From positions 1-48,600 of the forward strand of contig NZ_CAKAKH010000003.1 in NCBI RefSeq assembly GCF_916618885.1: a stretch of DNA of 48,600 nt. Reading direction: 5' to 3'. Source of the stretch: Marinilactibacillus sp. Marseille-P9653 (GTDB lineage: Bacteria > Bacillota > Bacilli > Lactobacillales > Carnobacteriaceae_A). Both the position numbers and the translations under genes were made by a program. The stretch's first letter is position 1. Each line of letters begins with the position of its first letter. This document shows positions 34,459 through 42,352 of this stretch, one piece after another. The notes under the pieces were generated by a model. That model was not told where the DNA came from and did not search any database. It saw only the letters and a program-made list of their open reading frames with translations.

Positions 34459-35307
34459 ATGAAAGCAAAAACTTATGTAATTGGAAATTTTAAAGGAGGT
34501 GTTGGTAAAAGTACAGCAGCTCAGATGTTAGGTTTTCGATCAGCTCAAAAGGGTAGAAAAACATGCATCATAGATTTAGACATGCAAGGAAATACTTCGG
34601 ACGTCTGTAGTTTAACACATATGAACTTTTCTTCAGAAGAAGGCGGAGGAGACAATGAAGGATTAAACTTTGAAAATACTGTCGCAGATGTCTTAATGAA
34701 TGAAGCTCCTTTAGAAAGTGCAATATACCAGGTAGTTAATAATTTGGATATAATACCGGCTAATATAGCGTTTGAAATGTATGACGACTGGATTAAGGAG
34801 AATTATAATAGTTCTATTGATCAATTTAAATATATGGAACGAGTATTTGCACCGTTATTTGAAATGTATGACGTAATATATTTAGATGTACCACCTTCTA
34901 TATCAGTTTATAGTAAATCAGCGATGTATTTAGCTGACTGGGCCATAGTCATTTTACAAACACAAGTTAAGTCAATGAGAAATGCTATGCAATATCTAGA
35001 ATACATGGAGTTTTTTACAGAAGAATTCGATACTACACTACAGGTAGCTGGAATAATCCCATTTATGTTAGAAGCAAGCGACGCAGTTGATAAAGAAATG
35101 TACGAAAATGCAAAAGAAATATACGGGAATCATTTACTTAAAACTATAGTATTGAAAAATGCCAGATTGAAAAGATATGATGGTTCTGGAATTACTATGG
35201 AAAAAACTACAAAAGGTCGATTAAAACAATGGGATCGCAAAAGCCATGAATTGTTTGATTCTATACTTGAAGAACTAGATGAGCATGAAACTTGGTACGA
35301 GGAATAG
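34459..35307 (+). CDS. parA: ParA-type partition ATPase
   Basis: A 282-aa ParA/Soj-like ATPase. The deviant Walker A KGGVGKST is at about residues 13-20, Walker A' in IDLDMQGNTSD and Walker B in VIYLDVPPS. There is no N-terminal HTH, so it is the type Ib size. It starts at an ATG after AATGGAGG. The partner gene lies 16 bp downstream and GGTAGTA repeats flank both sides. It is closest in style to the PrgP/RepB-type partition proteins of enterococcal plasmids. Confidence 0.93.
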   Translation: MKAKTYVIGNFKGGVGKSTAAQMLGFRSAQKGRKTCIIDLDMQGNTSDVCSLTHMNFSSEEGGGDNEGLNFENTVADVLMNEAPLESAIYQVVNNLDIIPANIAFEMYDDWIKENYNSSIDQFKYMERVFAPLFEMYDVIYLDVPPSISVYSKSAMYLADWAIVILQTQVKSMRNAMQYLEYMEFFTEEFDTTLQVAGIIPFMLEASDAVDKEMYENAKEIYGNHLLKTIVLKNARLKRYDGSGITMEKTTKGRLKQWDRKSHELFDSILEELDEHETWYEE

Positions 35308-35323
35308 GAGGGGTAGTTAAAAT

Positions 35324-35842
35324 ATGGCTGACATTAAAAGTATGAATATATTTGGTAGTCAAAATAAAGGACTCGATCAAATAAGAAAGGCTTCAATTGA
35401 TAAGGGAAACAAAAAATCAATCAATCCTACAGTAACTAAAGAAAAGAAAAAAAATATTAATAATAAGAAATTAAAACCAAGAAAAGTAAATAAAAGAGGG
35501 GCAGGAGCGCCAGTACGAAATTTTGATAGAGTCTTTTCTGCTTCTCAACCTATAAAGTTATCAGCAATCTTAAATGCAACTTCTAGAATATTATCTGAAA
35601 CACATATGTCTGAGTATTCTAGAGATGAGATTTTAAGAGCAGCTTTGGATGATTATATAAAAGTCAACTTAACAAAAGAGGATAAAAAAGCTTTGTTAAA
35701 CGAAGTAACAAAAGATTTAAACACTTATAGATTGAAAAATCCTACGCTAGATAAGCTAGACGAGGATGGAAATATTTTAGAAAACGCTAAAGAGATTGAA
35801 GAAGAGACTGAAAGAGTTATTGCTAAAAAATGGGGAATATAG
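35324..35842 (+). CDS. ParB-like partition partner (PrgO/DUF5388-like)
   Basis: A 172-aa protein with a very basic N-terminal tail (residues 25-60, rich in Lys/Asn) that may stimulate ParA, followed by GAPVRNFDRVFSASQPIKLS and a helical segment TSRILSETHMSEYSRDEIL (about 80-115). This resembles the DUF5388/PrgO proteins next to ParA on enterococcal plasmids, probably ribbon-helix-helix DNA binders. It starts at an ATG after AGGAGGGG. It should bind the phased GGTAGTA repeats. Confidence 0.75.
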   Translation: MADIKSMNIFGSQNKGLDQIRKASIDKGNKKSINPTVTKEKKKNINNKKLKPRKVNKRGAGAPVRNFDRVFSASQPIKLSAILNATSRILSETHMSEYSRDEILRAALDDYIKVNLTKEDKKALLNEVTKDLNTYRLKNPTLDKLDEDGNILENAKEIEEETERVIAKKWGI

Positions 35843-35881
35843 AAAAGAATCCTACTATTAGGGTTCTTTTTTTATAAATAA

Positions 35882-36255
35882 GGTAGTAATTTATTATATA
35901 AATTATCTAATTATGGTAGTAGGTAAATAGATAATAAACAACTATTTGGTAGCAAGTAATTTTTTGTAAGAGGTATTAAGGTAGTAGGTTATTATTTATT
36001 AAGGTAGTAAGATATTATACATTAACGTAGTAGATAATTATGTTTATTTATCAAATTGTACAGAATAATATAAGGTTTAGAGGGGATAATTACCTTAATC
36101 TGAATTAAATCAGGTAGTATTTAATTCACAATTAAAGTAGTAGGTTATTATGCGATCACATATGAATAAGGTAGTAAACAATTATTTTTAAAGGTAGTAA
36201 GTGATTCCAAATATTGGAAATTGAGGTAGTATACAATTATGTAATTACGGTAGTA
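35882..36255 (+). repeat. Helically phased GGTAGTA repeat array (centromere-like)
   Basis: Twelve copies of GGTAGTA or one-base variants start at 35882, 35915, 35948, 35980, 36003, 36026, 36113, 36136, 36170, 36193, 36225 and 36249. Spacings are 33, 33, 32, 23, 23, 87, 23, 34, 23, 32 and 24 bp, near multiples of 11. They usually read (A)AGGTAGTAAGTTATT. The array lies directly after parA and its partner, and before the rep leader. Confidence 0.85.
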
Positions 36256-36281
36256 AGTAATCTTGTATTCATTTTTTTTAA

Positions 36282-36310
36282 TGGACAACGTATTCTTTAT
36301 CAGTTATTCT
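36282..36310 (+). promoter_or_regulatory. Promoter of the rep mRNA (pII-like)
   Basis: TGGACA (36282-36287), 17 bp, TATTCT (36305-36310). The start near 36317 gives a leader of about 310 nt before the rep start, similar to the long repR leader of pIP501. Confidence 0.65.
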
Positions 36311-36337
36311 TACTGTACATTCTTTAAAAAATTATAT

Positions 36338-36523
36338 AAAAAAAGAGACGGAAAATTTAGACTTTTGAGAGGGTCTAAATTTTCTGAATCACATAATCCT
36401 AAGTTATGTGTTCACGCTCGTCTCCAGGATTTATAAGTGGCTGAGAACCACTTATGAATTATAATTTTAGACGGATTCATGTCCGTTTGAAGTTATTTTA
36501 CCATATACAGATGAGTATTTCAA
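36338..36523 (-). ncRNA. Antisense RNA controlling rep (RNAIII-like), with promoter
   Basis: On the minus strand TTGAAA (36523-36518), a 17-bp spacer and TAAAAT (36500-36495) predict a start near 36488. The RNA would fold into several stem-loops: ACGGA/TCCGT, ATAAGTGG/CCACTTAT, CACATAA/TTATGTG and a final GAAAATTTAGAC/GTCTAAATTTTC followed by TTTTTTT at 36344-36338. Its length (about 150 nt) and position opposite the rep leader match RNAIII of Inc18 plasmids, which attenuates rep transcription. The coordinates include the promoter. Confidence 0.8.
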
Positions 36524-36573
36524 TTTAAGTAGGTTATTTGTCATGGTCATTTTATTGACGGATATTTCTATTG

Positions 36574-36613
36574 AAGAGGACACATTTTAATTAAAATGTG
36601 TCCTCTTTTTTTG
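36574..36613 (+). terminator. Attenuator terminator in the rep leader
   Basis: AAGAGGACACATTTT/AAAATGTGTCCTCTT with a run of Ts ends directly at the rep ribosome binding site (GGAAAGGA, 36613-36620). Formation would stop transcription before rep; binding of the antisense RNA is expected to favour it, as in pIP501/pAMbeta1. Confidence 0.82.
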
Positions 36614-36627
36614 GAAAGGATCTAAAT

Positions 36628-38121
36628 TTGTATATAACAACAGATGTCTATTCTATAATTACGAAAAATGGTATAAGAAAATATAAATATAAGAATAGCA
36701 AAGGCTGCCCACCGAACTTTAAAGAAGCTCCTGGTAAAAAAGGCGTGACTTTTGCTTTTCGCAACAAAGAAGCTATGACTCAAGCTAGAGGGTTCATTAT
36801 GGGTTCAGAAGAGGCGATTTACGAGAATAAGGACAAGATCTCTCACTGGACACCGAACGTCTACAGCTGGGGTGGATACATAGATCCAAATAGAAAACAT
36901 GTCATGGGTTTCTTTGAAGAAAACCTACAACAGATTAATACGTTCGTGATCGATTTTGATTGTTCTAAAGAGAGCGTAAGCAGTGACGATATCCTAGTAG
37001 CTGGGCTTGAACTCAATACCGTTCCTACGTTGATCCTAGAGACCCCTAACGGCTATCAAGCTTACTTTGTGTTGGACCAACCCAGCTATATTTCCAAAGC
37101 AAATGAGTTCAAGTCTTTGAGAACCAATAAGGCCATTGTGAGATCCTTAAAAGTAGCCTTTTCAAAAGAAATTGAAGGGGTCGACTTTGGCTGCAATCCT
37201 TTCGGTATTTTTAGATTCCCACGTGAAGATAATATTGTCTACTATGATCCAACGAACTTATTCGATTTCAAAAAGCTCATGGCGTGGTCCATGAAAATTA
37301 GTGATGATCAAAAACAAGAAAGACAGTTACTTCAGAAAGATAATTTTAGAAACGCTGATTTTAAACAAACAAAAACGAGCTGGTTTAGAAGCTTATTGAA
37401 CGTGAAGACGATAAAAGGTGGTAAAGGATTGTTGGGACGAAATTCCGCAATTTTTACGGCCTCTTTGGCATGTTACTCTTCAAAAATGGAAAAAGAGGAC
37501 TGCATTGACCTAATGGACGAGTTCAATACGTTTTTGGCGAATCCACTATCCGATAGAGAAGTGAAGAAGATCGTTAGATCCGCTTATTCAGGGCGTTATA
37601 GTGGGGCTTCAGCGCAGTATATTCAAGTATTGGAAGAACAGTGGGGGATCTCTCAAAATCGCTCTGAGAGCTTAAATAAAGGTGTATGGTATAAGTTTGC
37701 AAAGCCTAGAGAAGAACGCGAGAAAACGCATTATTCGGAGTATCGGTTAGATCTTATTCACTTGATCGAGCAAAAAACGAAAAACCAACAAGCTTTTATT
37801 CAAATGACGAGAAAAGAATTGATGAAAGAGCTCAATATACCTGAATCAAGCCTTAAAGACCTTTTAAGAATGCTGAAGGAAGATCACTACGTGATCATTC
37901 AAACGAAGCCAGGCAGAGGCGGCTACACACGTCTAGGAACAACTAAAAGTATAGTCATTAGTTTATTAGGGCAAAAAAAGGAACAGTATGCGAAACAAAA
38001 AAAGAATCTAGTGAAGAGTTTGCCAAAAGCAGAACAAGTTATTAAAGAAGTGGAAGACATTCAGTTTAAAAAAGAACATTGGGATTCAAATCTATCTTTG
38101 GAGATCATTGATACCTCTTAA
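36628..38121 (+). CDS. repE: Inc18-type theta replication initiator (RepE/RepR/RepS family)
   Basis: A 497-aa initiator that I recognise as the RepE/RepR family of pAMbeta1, pIP501 and pSM19035 (about 496 aa). Shared blocks include HWTPNVYSWGGYIDPNR, LRQINTFFIDFD-like LQQINTFVIDFD, GYQAYFVL, CNPFGIFRFPR, KGLLGRN and VKKIVRSAYSG. The C-terminus has a winged-helix-like segment (RKELMKELNIPESSLKDLLR). I start at TTG 36628, 7 nt after GGAAAGGA; the longer frame from 36598 begins inside the attenuator stem. RepE opens the origin just downstream and recruits Pol I and the primosome for one-way theta replication. It diverges clearly from the classical proteins. Confidence 0.93.
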   Translation: MYITTDVYSIITKNGIRKYKYKNSKGCPPNFKEAPGKKGVTFAFRNKEAMTQARGFIMGSEEAIYENKDKISHWTPNVYSWGGYIDPNRKHVMGFFEENLQQINTFVIDFDCSKESVSSDDILVAGLELNTVPTLILETPNGYQAYFVLDQPSYISKANEFKSLRTNKAIVRSLKVAFSKEIEGVDFGCNPFGIFRFPREDNIVYYDPTNLFDFKKLMAWSMKISDDQKQERQLLQKDNFRNADFKQTKTSWFRSLLNVKTIKGGKGLLGRNSAIFTASLACYSSKMEKEDCIDLMDEFNTFLANPLSDREVKKIVRSAYSGRYSGASAQYIQVLEEQWGISQNRSESLNKGVWYKFAKPREEREKTHYSEYRLDLIHLIEQKTKNQQAFIQMTRKELMKELNIPESSLKDLLRMLKEDHYVIIQTKPGRGGYTRLGTTKSIVISLLGQKKEQYAKQKKNLVKSLPKAEQVIKEVEDIQFKKEHWDSNLSLEIIDTS

Positions 38122-38200
38122 AAAATAAAAGGGACGAACTGCCTATTACTTATTTCTAGTATACTTCTGCGTGCACTTTTTACTTTCTTAGTTTAATGTT
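38122..38200 (+). other. Expected replication origin (oriR)
   Basis: In Inc18 plasmids the minimal origin lies within about 50 bp after the rep stop codon. Here that stretch reads AAAAGGGACGAACTGCC followed by TTTCTAGTATACTTCTGCGT. Assignment is by position, not by a verified binding site. Confidence 0.5.
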
Positions 38201-38342
38201 TCTTATAGTGTTGTGAAGATTCTTATTTTGTTTGCTGGAGAGTATCTTCTTGTCTAATTTTAAATTTAAACTTATCCATTGTCTTGATCTTTGAAAATAG
38301 AATACTGGTGTCTCTTATTTTTAAAATGTAATTTTAGAAGTG

Positions 38343-38387
38343 TTGATATAACTGGATCTCCATCACTTGGAGTCCCAGTTATATCAA
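38343..38387. repeat. Nested hairpin before the APH-like gene
   Basis: TTGATATAACTGG pairs with CCAGTTATATCAA (13 bp), with an inner CTCCA/TTGGAG stem. There is no T-run. It lies in the otherwise empty 38201-38472 and may be a transcription or replication signal. Confidence 0.5.
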
Positions 38388-38472
38388 GGATTTATGATTG
38401 TTTATAGATGATTATTTAAGTAATGAATGTAGGATTATATTTAATTACTGACGAGTAAAAGGAGAGGGATAA

Positions 38473-39378
38473 TTGTCTAAAATTTCTGAAGAGTTTTTAG
38501 AAATAATGATAAAAAATTATGGTAAAGGTGTAAATGATTGGGTTCAAAAATTACCAGTTTTGATTGGTGAATGTGAGCATAAGTTTGGAATTAGAATCGA
38601 AAAAGCTTTTGATAATCTGTCTTATAACTATGTTGTAGAAGGAACAAAAGATGATCGATTAGTGGTTTTAAAACTTTCTTTTTTGAAAGAAGATCTTGAG
38701 AAGGAAGTTAGGGCTTTAAATGCTTTTCAAGGTAGAAGTGTTGTTGAAGTTATTGAGCATGATGAAGTATTAGGGGCTCTTTTAATGGAACAAGTTGTAC
38801 CAGGAAATGCTTTGACTAGTGTAGGAAATGATCAGGAGGAAGTAGAGATATTTTGTCAGGTTTTTGAGGCTCTTCATAGCCCCAAATTAAAAGTAAGGGA
38901 TGACTATACTTCTATCTCTAAATGGTTTGAAGGGATTCAGCGTTATCGAAAGAACTATGGATCAAATGGAGTGATTAAGGAAGCAGCTATTGGAAGGGCT
39001 GAAGAGTTATTAGAGGGGTTAATTCAGACTACTGAAGCGTCTGTTTTGATTCATGGAGACTTACACCAGGGGAATATTTTAAAGGATCAAAAAGGTGAGT
39101 GGAAGGTCATTGATCCAAAAGGTATTGTAGGGGATATACATTTCGAAACAATACAATATTTACTCAATCATATTGATCGTGAAGGTGATCCAGATAGCGT
39201 CCTAAAACGCCGTATAAAACAAATGTCTGATCGTCTCCATTTAGATAAGTATCGCATTGTAAAGTGGGGTATTGTTCGAGGTATTCTTGAAGCTTGTTGG
39301 ACGATAGAAAACGGGGATAGTTGGAAAAATGGACTAGATATATTTGAGCGATTTAATAGATTACTGACTACAATTTAA
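38473..39378 (+). CDS. APH(6)-like aminoglycoside phosphotransferase
   Basis: A 301-aa kinase of the aminoglycoside/hydroxyurea phosphotransferase family (PF04655-like). VLIHGDLHQGNIL (about residues 193-205) is the Brenner catalytic loop, and VIDPKGIVGD (about 214-223) is the DFG-equivalent with the PKG feature of APH(6) enzymes. An ATP-binding lysine is likely in LVVLKLSFL. The start is TTG after GGAGAGGGA. Family members phosphorylate streptomycin; whether this divergent one does is unknown. It is a single gene between the origin and the mobilization region. Confidence 0.8.
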   Translation: MSKISEEFLEIMIKNYGKGVNDWVQKLPVLIGECEHKFGIRIEKAFDNLSYNYVVEGTKDDRLVVLKLSFLKEDLEKEVRALNAFQGRSVVEVIEHDEVLGALLMEQVVPGNALTSVGNDQEEVEIFCQVFEALHSPKLKVRDDYTSISKWFEGIQRYRKNYGSNGVIKEAAIGRAEELLEGLIQTTEASVLIHGDLHQGNILKDQKGEWKVIDPKGIVGDIHFETIQYLLNHIDREGDPDSVLKRRIKQMSDRLHLDKYRIVKWGIVRGILEACWTIENGDSWKNGLDIFERFNRLLTTI

Positions 39379-39720
39379 TTCAACTGTATTGGGTTTATAT
39401 AGGTTAGGAAATAGCCCATATTATTTATAAAATTAAACATAATTTAGTCGTTTATTAAGTAGGAAAATGTCTATTTTAGAGATCATTTATATCAGAAAGT
39501 GTTTTTATTTTTATCGGTTAAATTTATTTTTTTAAAGTTTACTTTTAGCTCTTTTTGAAATCGTACTTAAGTGTTTTATTAGGAGTTTATTTACTATCTT
39601 TTAAGAGTAATAGGACACGATTATTTGATTAGGATCTATTGAACTTACCCCTTTGTTATCCATAAATTTTGTGGGGAGTCTAAATTGGTAATGACAGAAT
39701 AGAGATGGTACAATAATAAA
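39379..39720. other. Gene-free stretch before oriT
   Basis: AT-rich sequence of about 340 bp without a supported gene or clear terminator. Confidence 0.5.
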
Positions 39721-39731
39721 GAGTTAGACAA

Positions 39732-39767
39732 AGGGCGCACTTATACACCTTCCTTCGAAAGGTGTAT
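39732..39767 (-). other. oriT: Origin of transfer (IncQ/MobQ-type oriT)
   Basis: On the minus strand an inverted repeat ATACACCTT/AAGGTGTAT (7-nt loop) is followed directly by TAAGTGCGCCCT, the conserved nick-region core of IncQ, pIP501 and pSK41-type oriTs. The nic site would lie at the end of GCGCCCT. The relaxase gene starts about 200 bp to the right. An ATCCCC/GGGGAC hairpin at about 39811-39855 lies between. Confidence 0.85.
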
Positions 39768-39964
39768 GCTGAAGTCAAAAAATCAAATCTAAAACAAATA
39801 AAATAGTTTTATCCCCTTCGATTGTTCCTTCACTTCGTTCATGCCTAATCAGGGGACAAAAACTCATTAGTATTCATGTTTTCTTTTTTAAAGCGGAGTA
39901 AAATTTTCTACGAAAATTTAGGTCAAATAGATTCAAATAAAAAGATAAAAGAAGGGCTTATTCT

Positions 39965-41983
39965 ATGGCACAATATAGTTTTAATTGCAGGATCATTAGT
40001 AGAGCTAAAGGCCAAAGTGCCATAGCTAGTGCGAGCTATCGTAGTGGAGAAAAATTGTATAGTGAACGTTATGGTGTGACGAGTTTTTATAAAAGAGAAG
40101 TCCCTCCAGAAACGTTTATTTTGAAACCAAATCATGCACCCAATTGGACCCTGGATAGAGAAAAATTATGGAATGGTGTAGAGAAACAAGAGACGTTTCC
40201 TACAGCACAATTGGCCCGATCTTTTACCCTGGCCCTTCCAAGAGAAATGACAAATGAACAGCAAAGAGATTTACTAGAAGACTTTGTTCAGGACCAATTG
40301 GTGGATCGGGGAATGGTCGCAGATGTTGCGATTCATAGAGAAGATGATAATAACCCCCATGCCCATATTCTGACAACGGTTCGACCGTTTGATGAACATG
40401 GCGAATGGGGAGATAAAACAAAAAAAGAATATTTGTTAGACGAAGAAGGAAAAAAACAGAAAACAGCAGCTGGAAATGTTCGGTCCCGTAAAGTAGATTT
40501 AACCGGTTGGGGAAACAAAGAAATTTTCAAAGAGTGGAGAGAAGAATGGGCGACTATTCAAAATAAACACTTGGAAAAACTGGGCTATAGTGATCGTGTT
40601 ACGGACAAAAGTTACGTGGAACAAGGCATTAAAAAAATTCCTACAATTCATGAAGGATATGTCGCAAGACAGATGGAACAGAACGGTCGAAAAAGTGATC
40701 GAGTAGAAATAAATCGGACGATAAAAAAAGAAAATTATGAAGTAGAATACACTAGAAATGAAGACAATAAAAAGACCGGTATTCAACAAAGTATTGAGCG
40801 GTTGTTGGATACGGATAAGCAACAATTATTAAAACTAGCCAGTGCCTTAAATTTGCCGTCTATTACGTCTGAAAGTGTACAAGAAAGTAGACGATTATTG
40901 TCGAATTGGGAACGATCTACTACGATTAATCGTGATCTAGGTATAGCGGTTAAAGACAGTAGTCAGTATAAAAAAATCTTTACGCTACATTTAGAAGAAG
41001 CTGCGGAAATTGTAGACAAAAGAAATGATCGAATCATTGAAACATATTACCCAGAAGTAGCTGAAAAAAATCCTGCGAACTATTATAAAAAAGTTTTATC
41101 GGAAGCAACGATCAAAGAAGATCGCATATTAACCACTGAAGAAGTTCACACGCTATTGAGTGAAGCTAAAGAGAGTCAATTAAATGATCGGTTGCAGCAA
41201 CTTTACCGTGATCCTTACTCTGAAGATATAAAAGTTTTCCAAAAAGTCTTTCTGAAAGCTCGTAAAGATAAAGAAGCTTTTCTTGAAACACACGGGATAG
41301 ATCTTAAAGATTTTAAAGCCTTAACGGATGTTCCTGAAGACGTGAAATTGGGTCTGAAAAAAATAGAAATGAAAGAACAGCTAGCGTTTGAATCGATTAA
41401 AATAACAGAACAGTATTTTGAAGAAACGATCCGATCTAGATATCCTACAGTCGATATGAAGCAACTTACGCTTCATGAAAAAGAAAGTCTTTCGAGTCTG
41501 ATTGATTACTATGGTGATCGCTTCTCAGAAGATCAGCTTATTCGTGCTGGTCAAAAAGAACTGATCCAGAAATATAGTCATTACGAAAGAACGTTGGGAC
41601 TAGAGTATCTCAATAAATTCGAGAAACAATCTTTTACGGAAGTGGAATTGGCAGCTATAGAAAAAGACCCGTTCAAAAAAGAATTGTTCCATACGGTTGC
41701 CGATACCAGCAAGCGGAAATTGTTTCTTGCCGAACTGGAAGATCAAGGAGCATACGGAGAGGATAGGCCTGATACAAAAAAAGGACAAGATAGCCAGGTA
41801 AGTTCACCGAATTCATTATTTTCATTTTTATCCAATGCTCGCTTGTATGAGCATTTGGTGCAGGCAAGTGAAGATAATGCGAGAAGACGTTTGGAGAATA
41901 GTGGTGATCCAAAACCAAGATCAGCGAAAAAAGCTCCAAATAGAAAAACAAAACACAATAGAGGCTCTTCAAGCCATTATTAA
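39965..41983 (+). CDS. mobA: MobQ-family relaxase (MobA/MobL)
   Basis: A 672-aa relaxase that nicks oriT and pilots the DNA strand in conjugation. The N-terminal MobA/MobL domain starts MAQYSFNCRIISRAKGQSA with the catalytic Tyr region ASASYRSGE (about residues 22-30). The His triad is in HREDDNNPHAHI (about 122-133). The C-terminal half is long, helical and charged, without a helicase or primase motif I can identify. The end is basic (KKAPNRKTKHNRG). It starts at an ATG after AGAAGGGCTTATTCT. No type IV secretion genes are present in the window, so the plasmid is mobilizable rather than self-transmissible. Confidence 0.93.
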   Translation: MAQYSFNCRIISRAKGQSAIASASYRSGEKLYSERYGVTSFYKREVPPETFILKPNHAPNWTLDREKLWNGVEKQETFPTAQLARSFTLALPREMTNEQQRDLLEDFVQDQLVDRGMVADVAIHREDDNNPHAHILTTVRPFDEHGEWGDKTKKEYLLDEEGKKQKTAAGNVRSRKVDLTGWGNKEIFKEWREEWATIQNKHLEKLGYSDRVTDKSYVEQGIKKIPTIHEGYVARQMEQNGRKSDRVEINRTIKKENYEVEYTRNEDNKKTGIQQSIERLLDTDKQQLLKLASALNLPSITSESVQESRRLLSNWERSTTINRDLGIAVKDSSQYKKIFTLHLEEAAEIVDKRNDRIIETYYPEVAEKNPANYYKKVLSEATIKEDRILTTEEVHTLLSEAKESQLNDRLQQLYRDPYSEDIKVFQKVFLKARKDKEAFLETHGIDLKDFKALTDVPEDVKLGLKKIEMKEQLAFESIKITEQYFEETIRSRYPTVDMKQLTLHEKESLSSLIDYYGDRFSEDQLIRAGQKELIQKYSHYERTLGLEYLNKFEKQSFTEVELAAIEKDPFKKELFHTVADTSKRKLFLAELEDQGAYGEDRPDTKKGQDSQVSSPNSLFSFLSNARLYEHLVQASEDNARRRLENSGDPKPRSAKKAPNRKTKHNRGSSSHY

Positions 41984-42014
41984 ACAAAATAAGGATAATT
42001 AGTTTAGTGGCATG

Positions 42015-42041
42015 AAAAAGACGTTAAAAGCGTCTTTTTTT
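42015..42041 (+). terminator. Intrinsic terminator of mobA
   Basis: AAAAAGACG/CGTCTTTTT with a 7-nt loop and T-run, 32 bp after the mobA stop. Confidence 0.85.
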
Positions 42042-42107
42042 GTTTTATAGAGTGTATATAAATAAATTTAAGAGAGAAAGACATACAAATTAAATAGAAT
42101 AATAAGA

Positions 42108-42285
42108 ACGTGGGTGATATAATCTATTTAGAAATACCGCAAACCCATTAGGCGGTATACAAGACGTGGGTAGGTTCAGAGAATATCGCAAACCCATTAT
42201 GCGATTAATAAAACGTGGGCAGGAATGATTTTTAAGTAAAACAGGACTATCTTGAGAGGATTCTCAAAATAGCCCTGTTTTTTTC
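42108..42285 (+). ncRNA. Candidate structured small RNA with two ACCCAT-loop hairpins
   Basis: Two hairpins carry the same loop AAACCCATTA on different stems: ATACCGC/GCGGTAT (42134-42158) and ATCGC/GCGAT (42185-42205), a covariation-like pattern. Three ACGTGGG boxes (42108, 42164, 42213) alternate with them, and TGGG(T) can pair with the ACCCA loops. A TATAAT lies at 42118-42123 with a weak -35 (TAGAAT, 42095). A strong terminator (AAAACAGG/CCTGTTTT with inner stem, 42238-42285) closes the unit. An RNA of about 150 nt is predicted. No coding frame is present. Family unknown. Confidence 0.6.
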
Positions 42286-42352
42286 TAGTCAGCTCTTAAC
42301 GCTTCTTTTCAATCTATGTAAATAATAAATTAGTTAACTGTATGAAAAATAT

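Noticed and set aside
35882..36255. GGTAGTA repeats as replication iterons for the initiator
   Set aside because: Inc18 initiators use an origin just after rep, and the same heptamer flanks parA as inverted repeats, which fits partition better.
36598..36627. Longer N-terminus for the replication initiator
   Set aside because: It would start inside the attenuator stem and its T-run. TTG 36628 has a good ribosome binding site and fits the family length.
42108..42220. CRISPR-like repeat array
   Set aside because: Only two hairpin units, imperfect repeats and unequal spacing (56 and 49 bp); no cas genes anywhere in the window.
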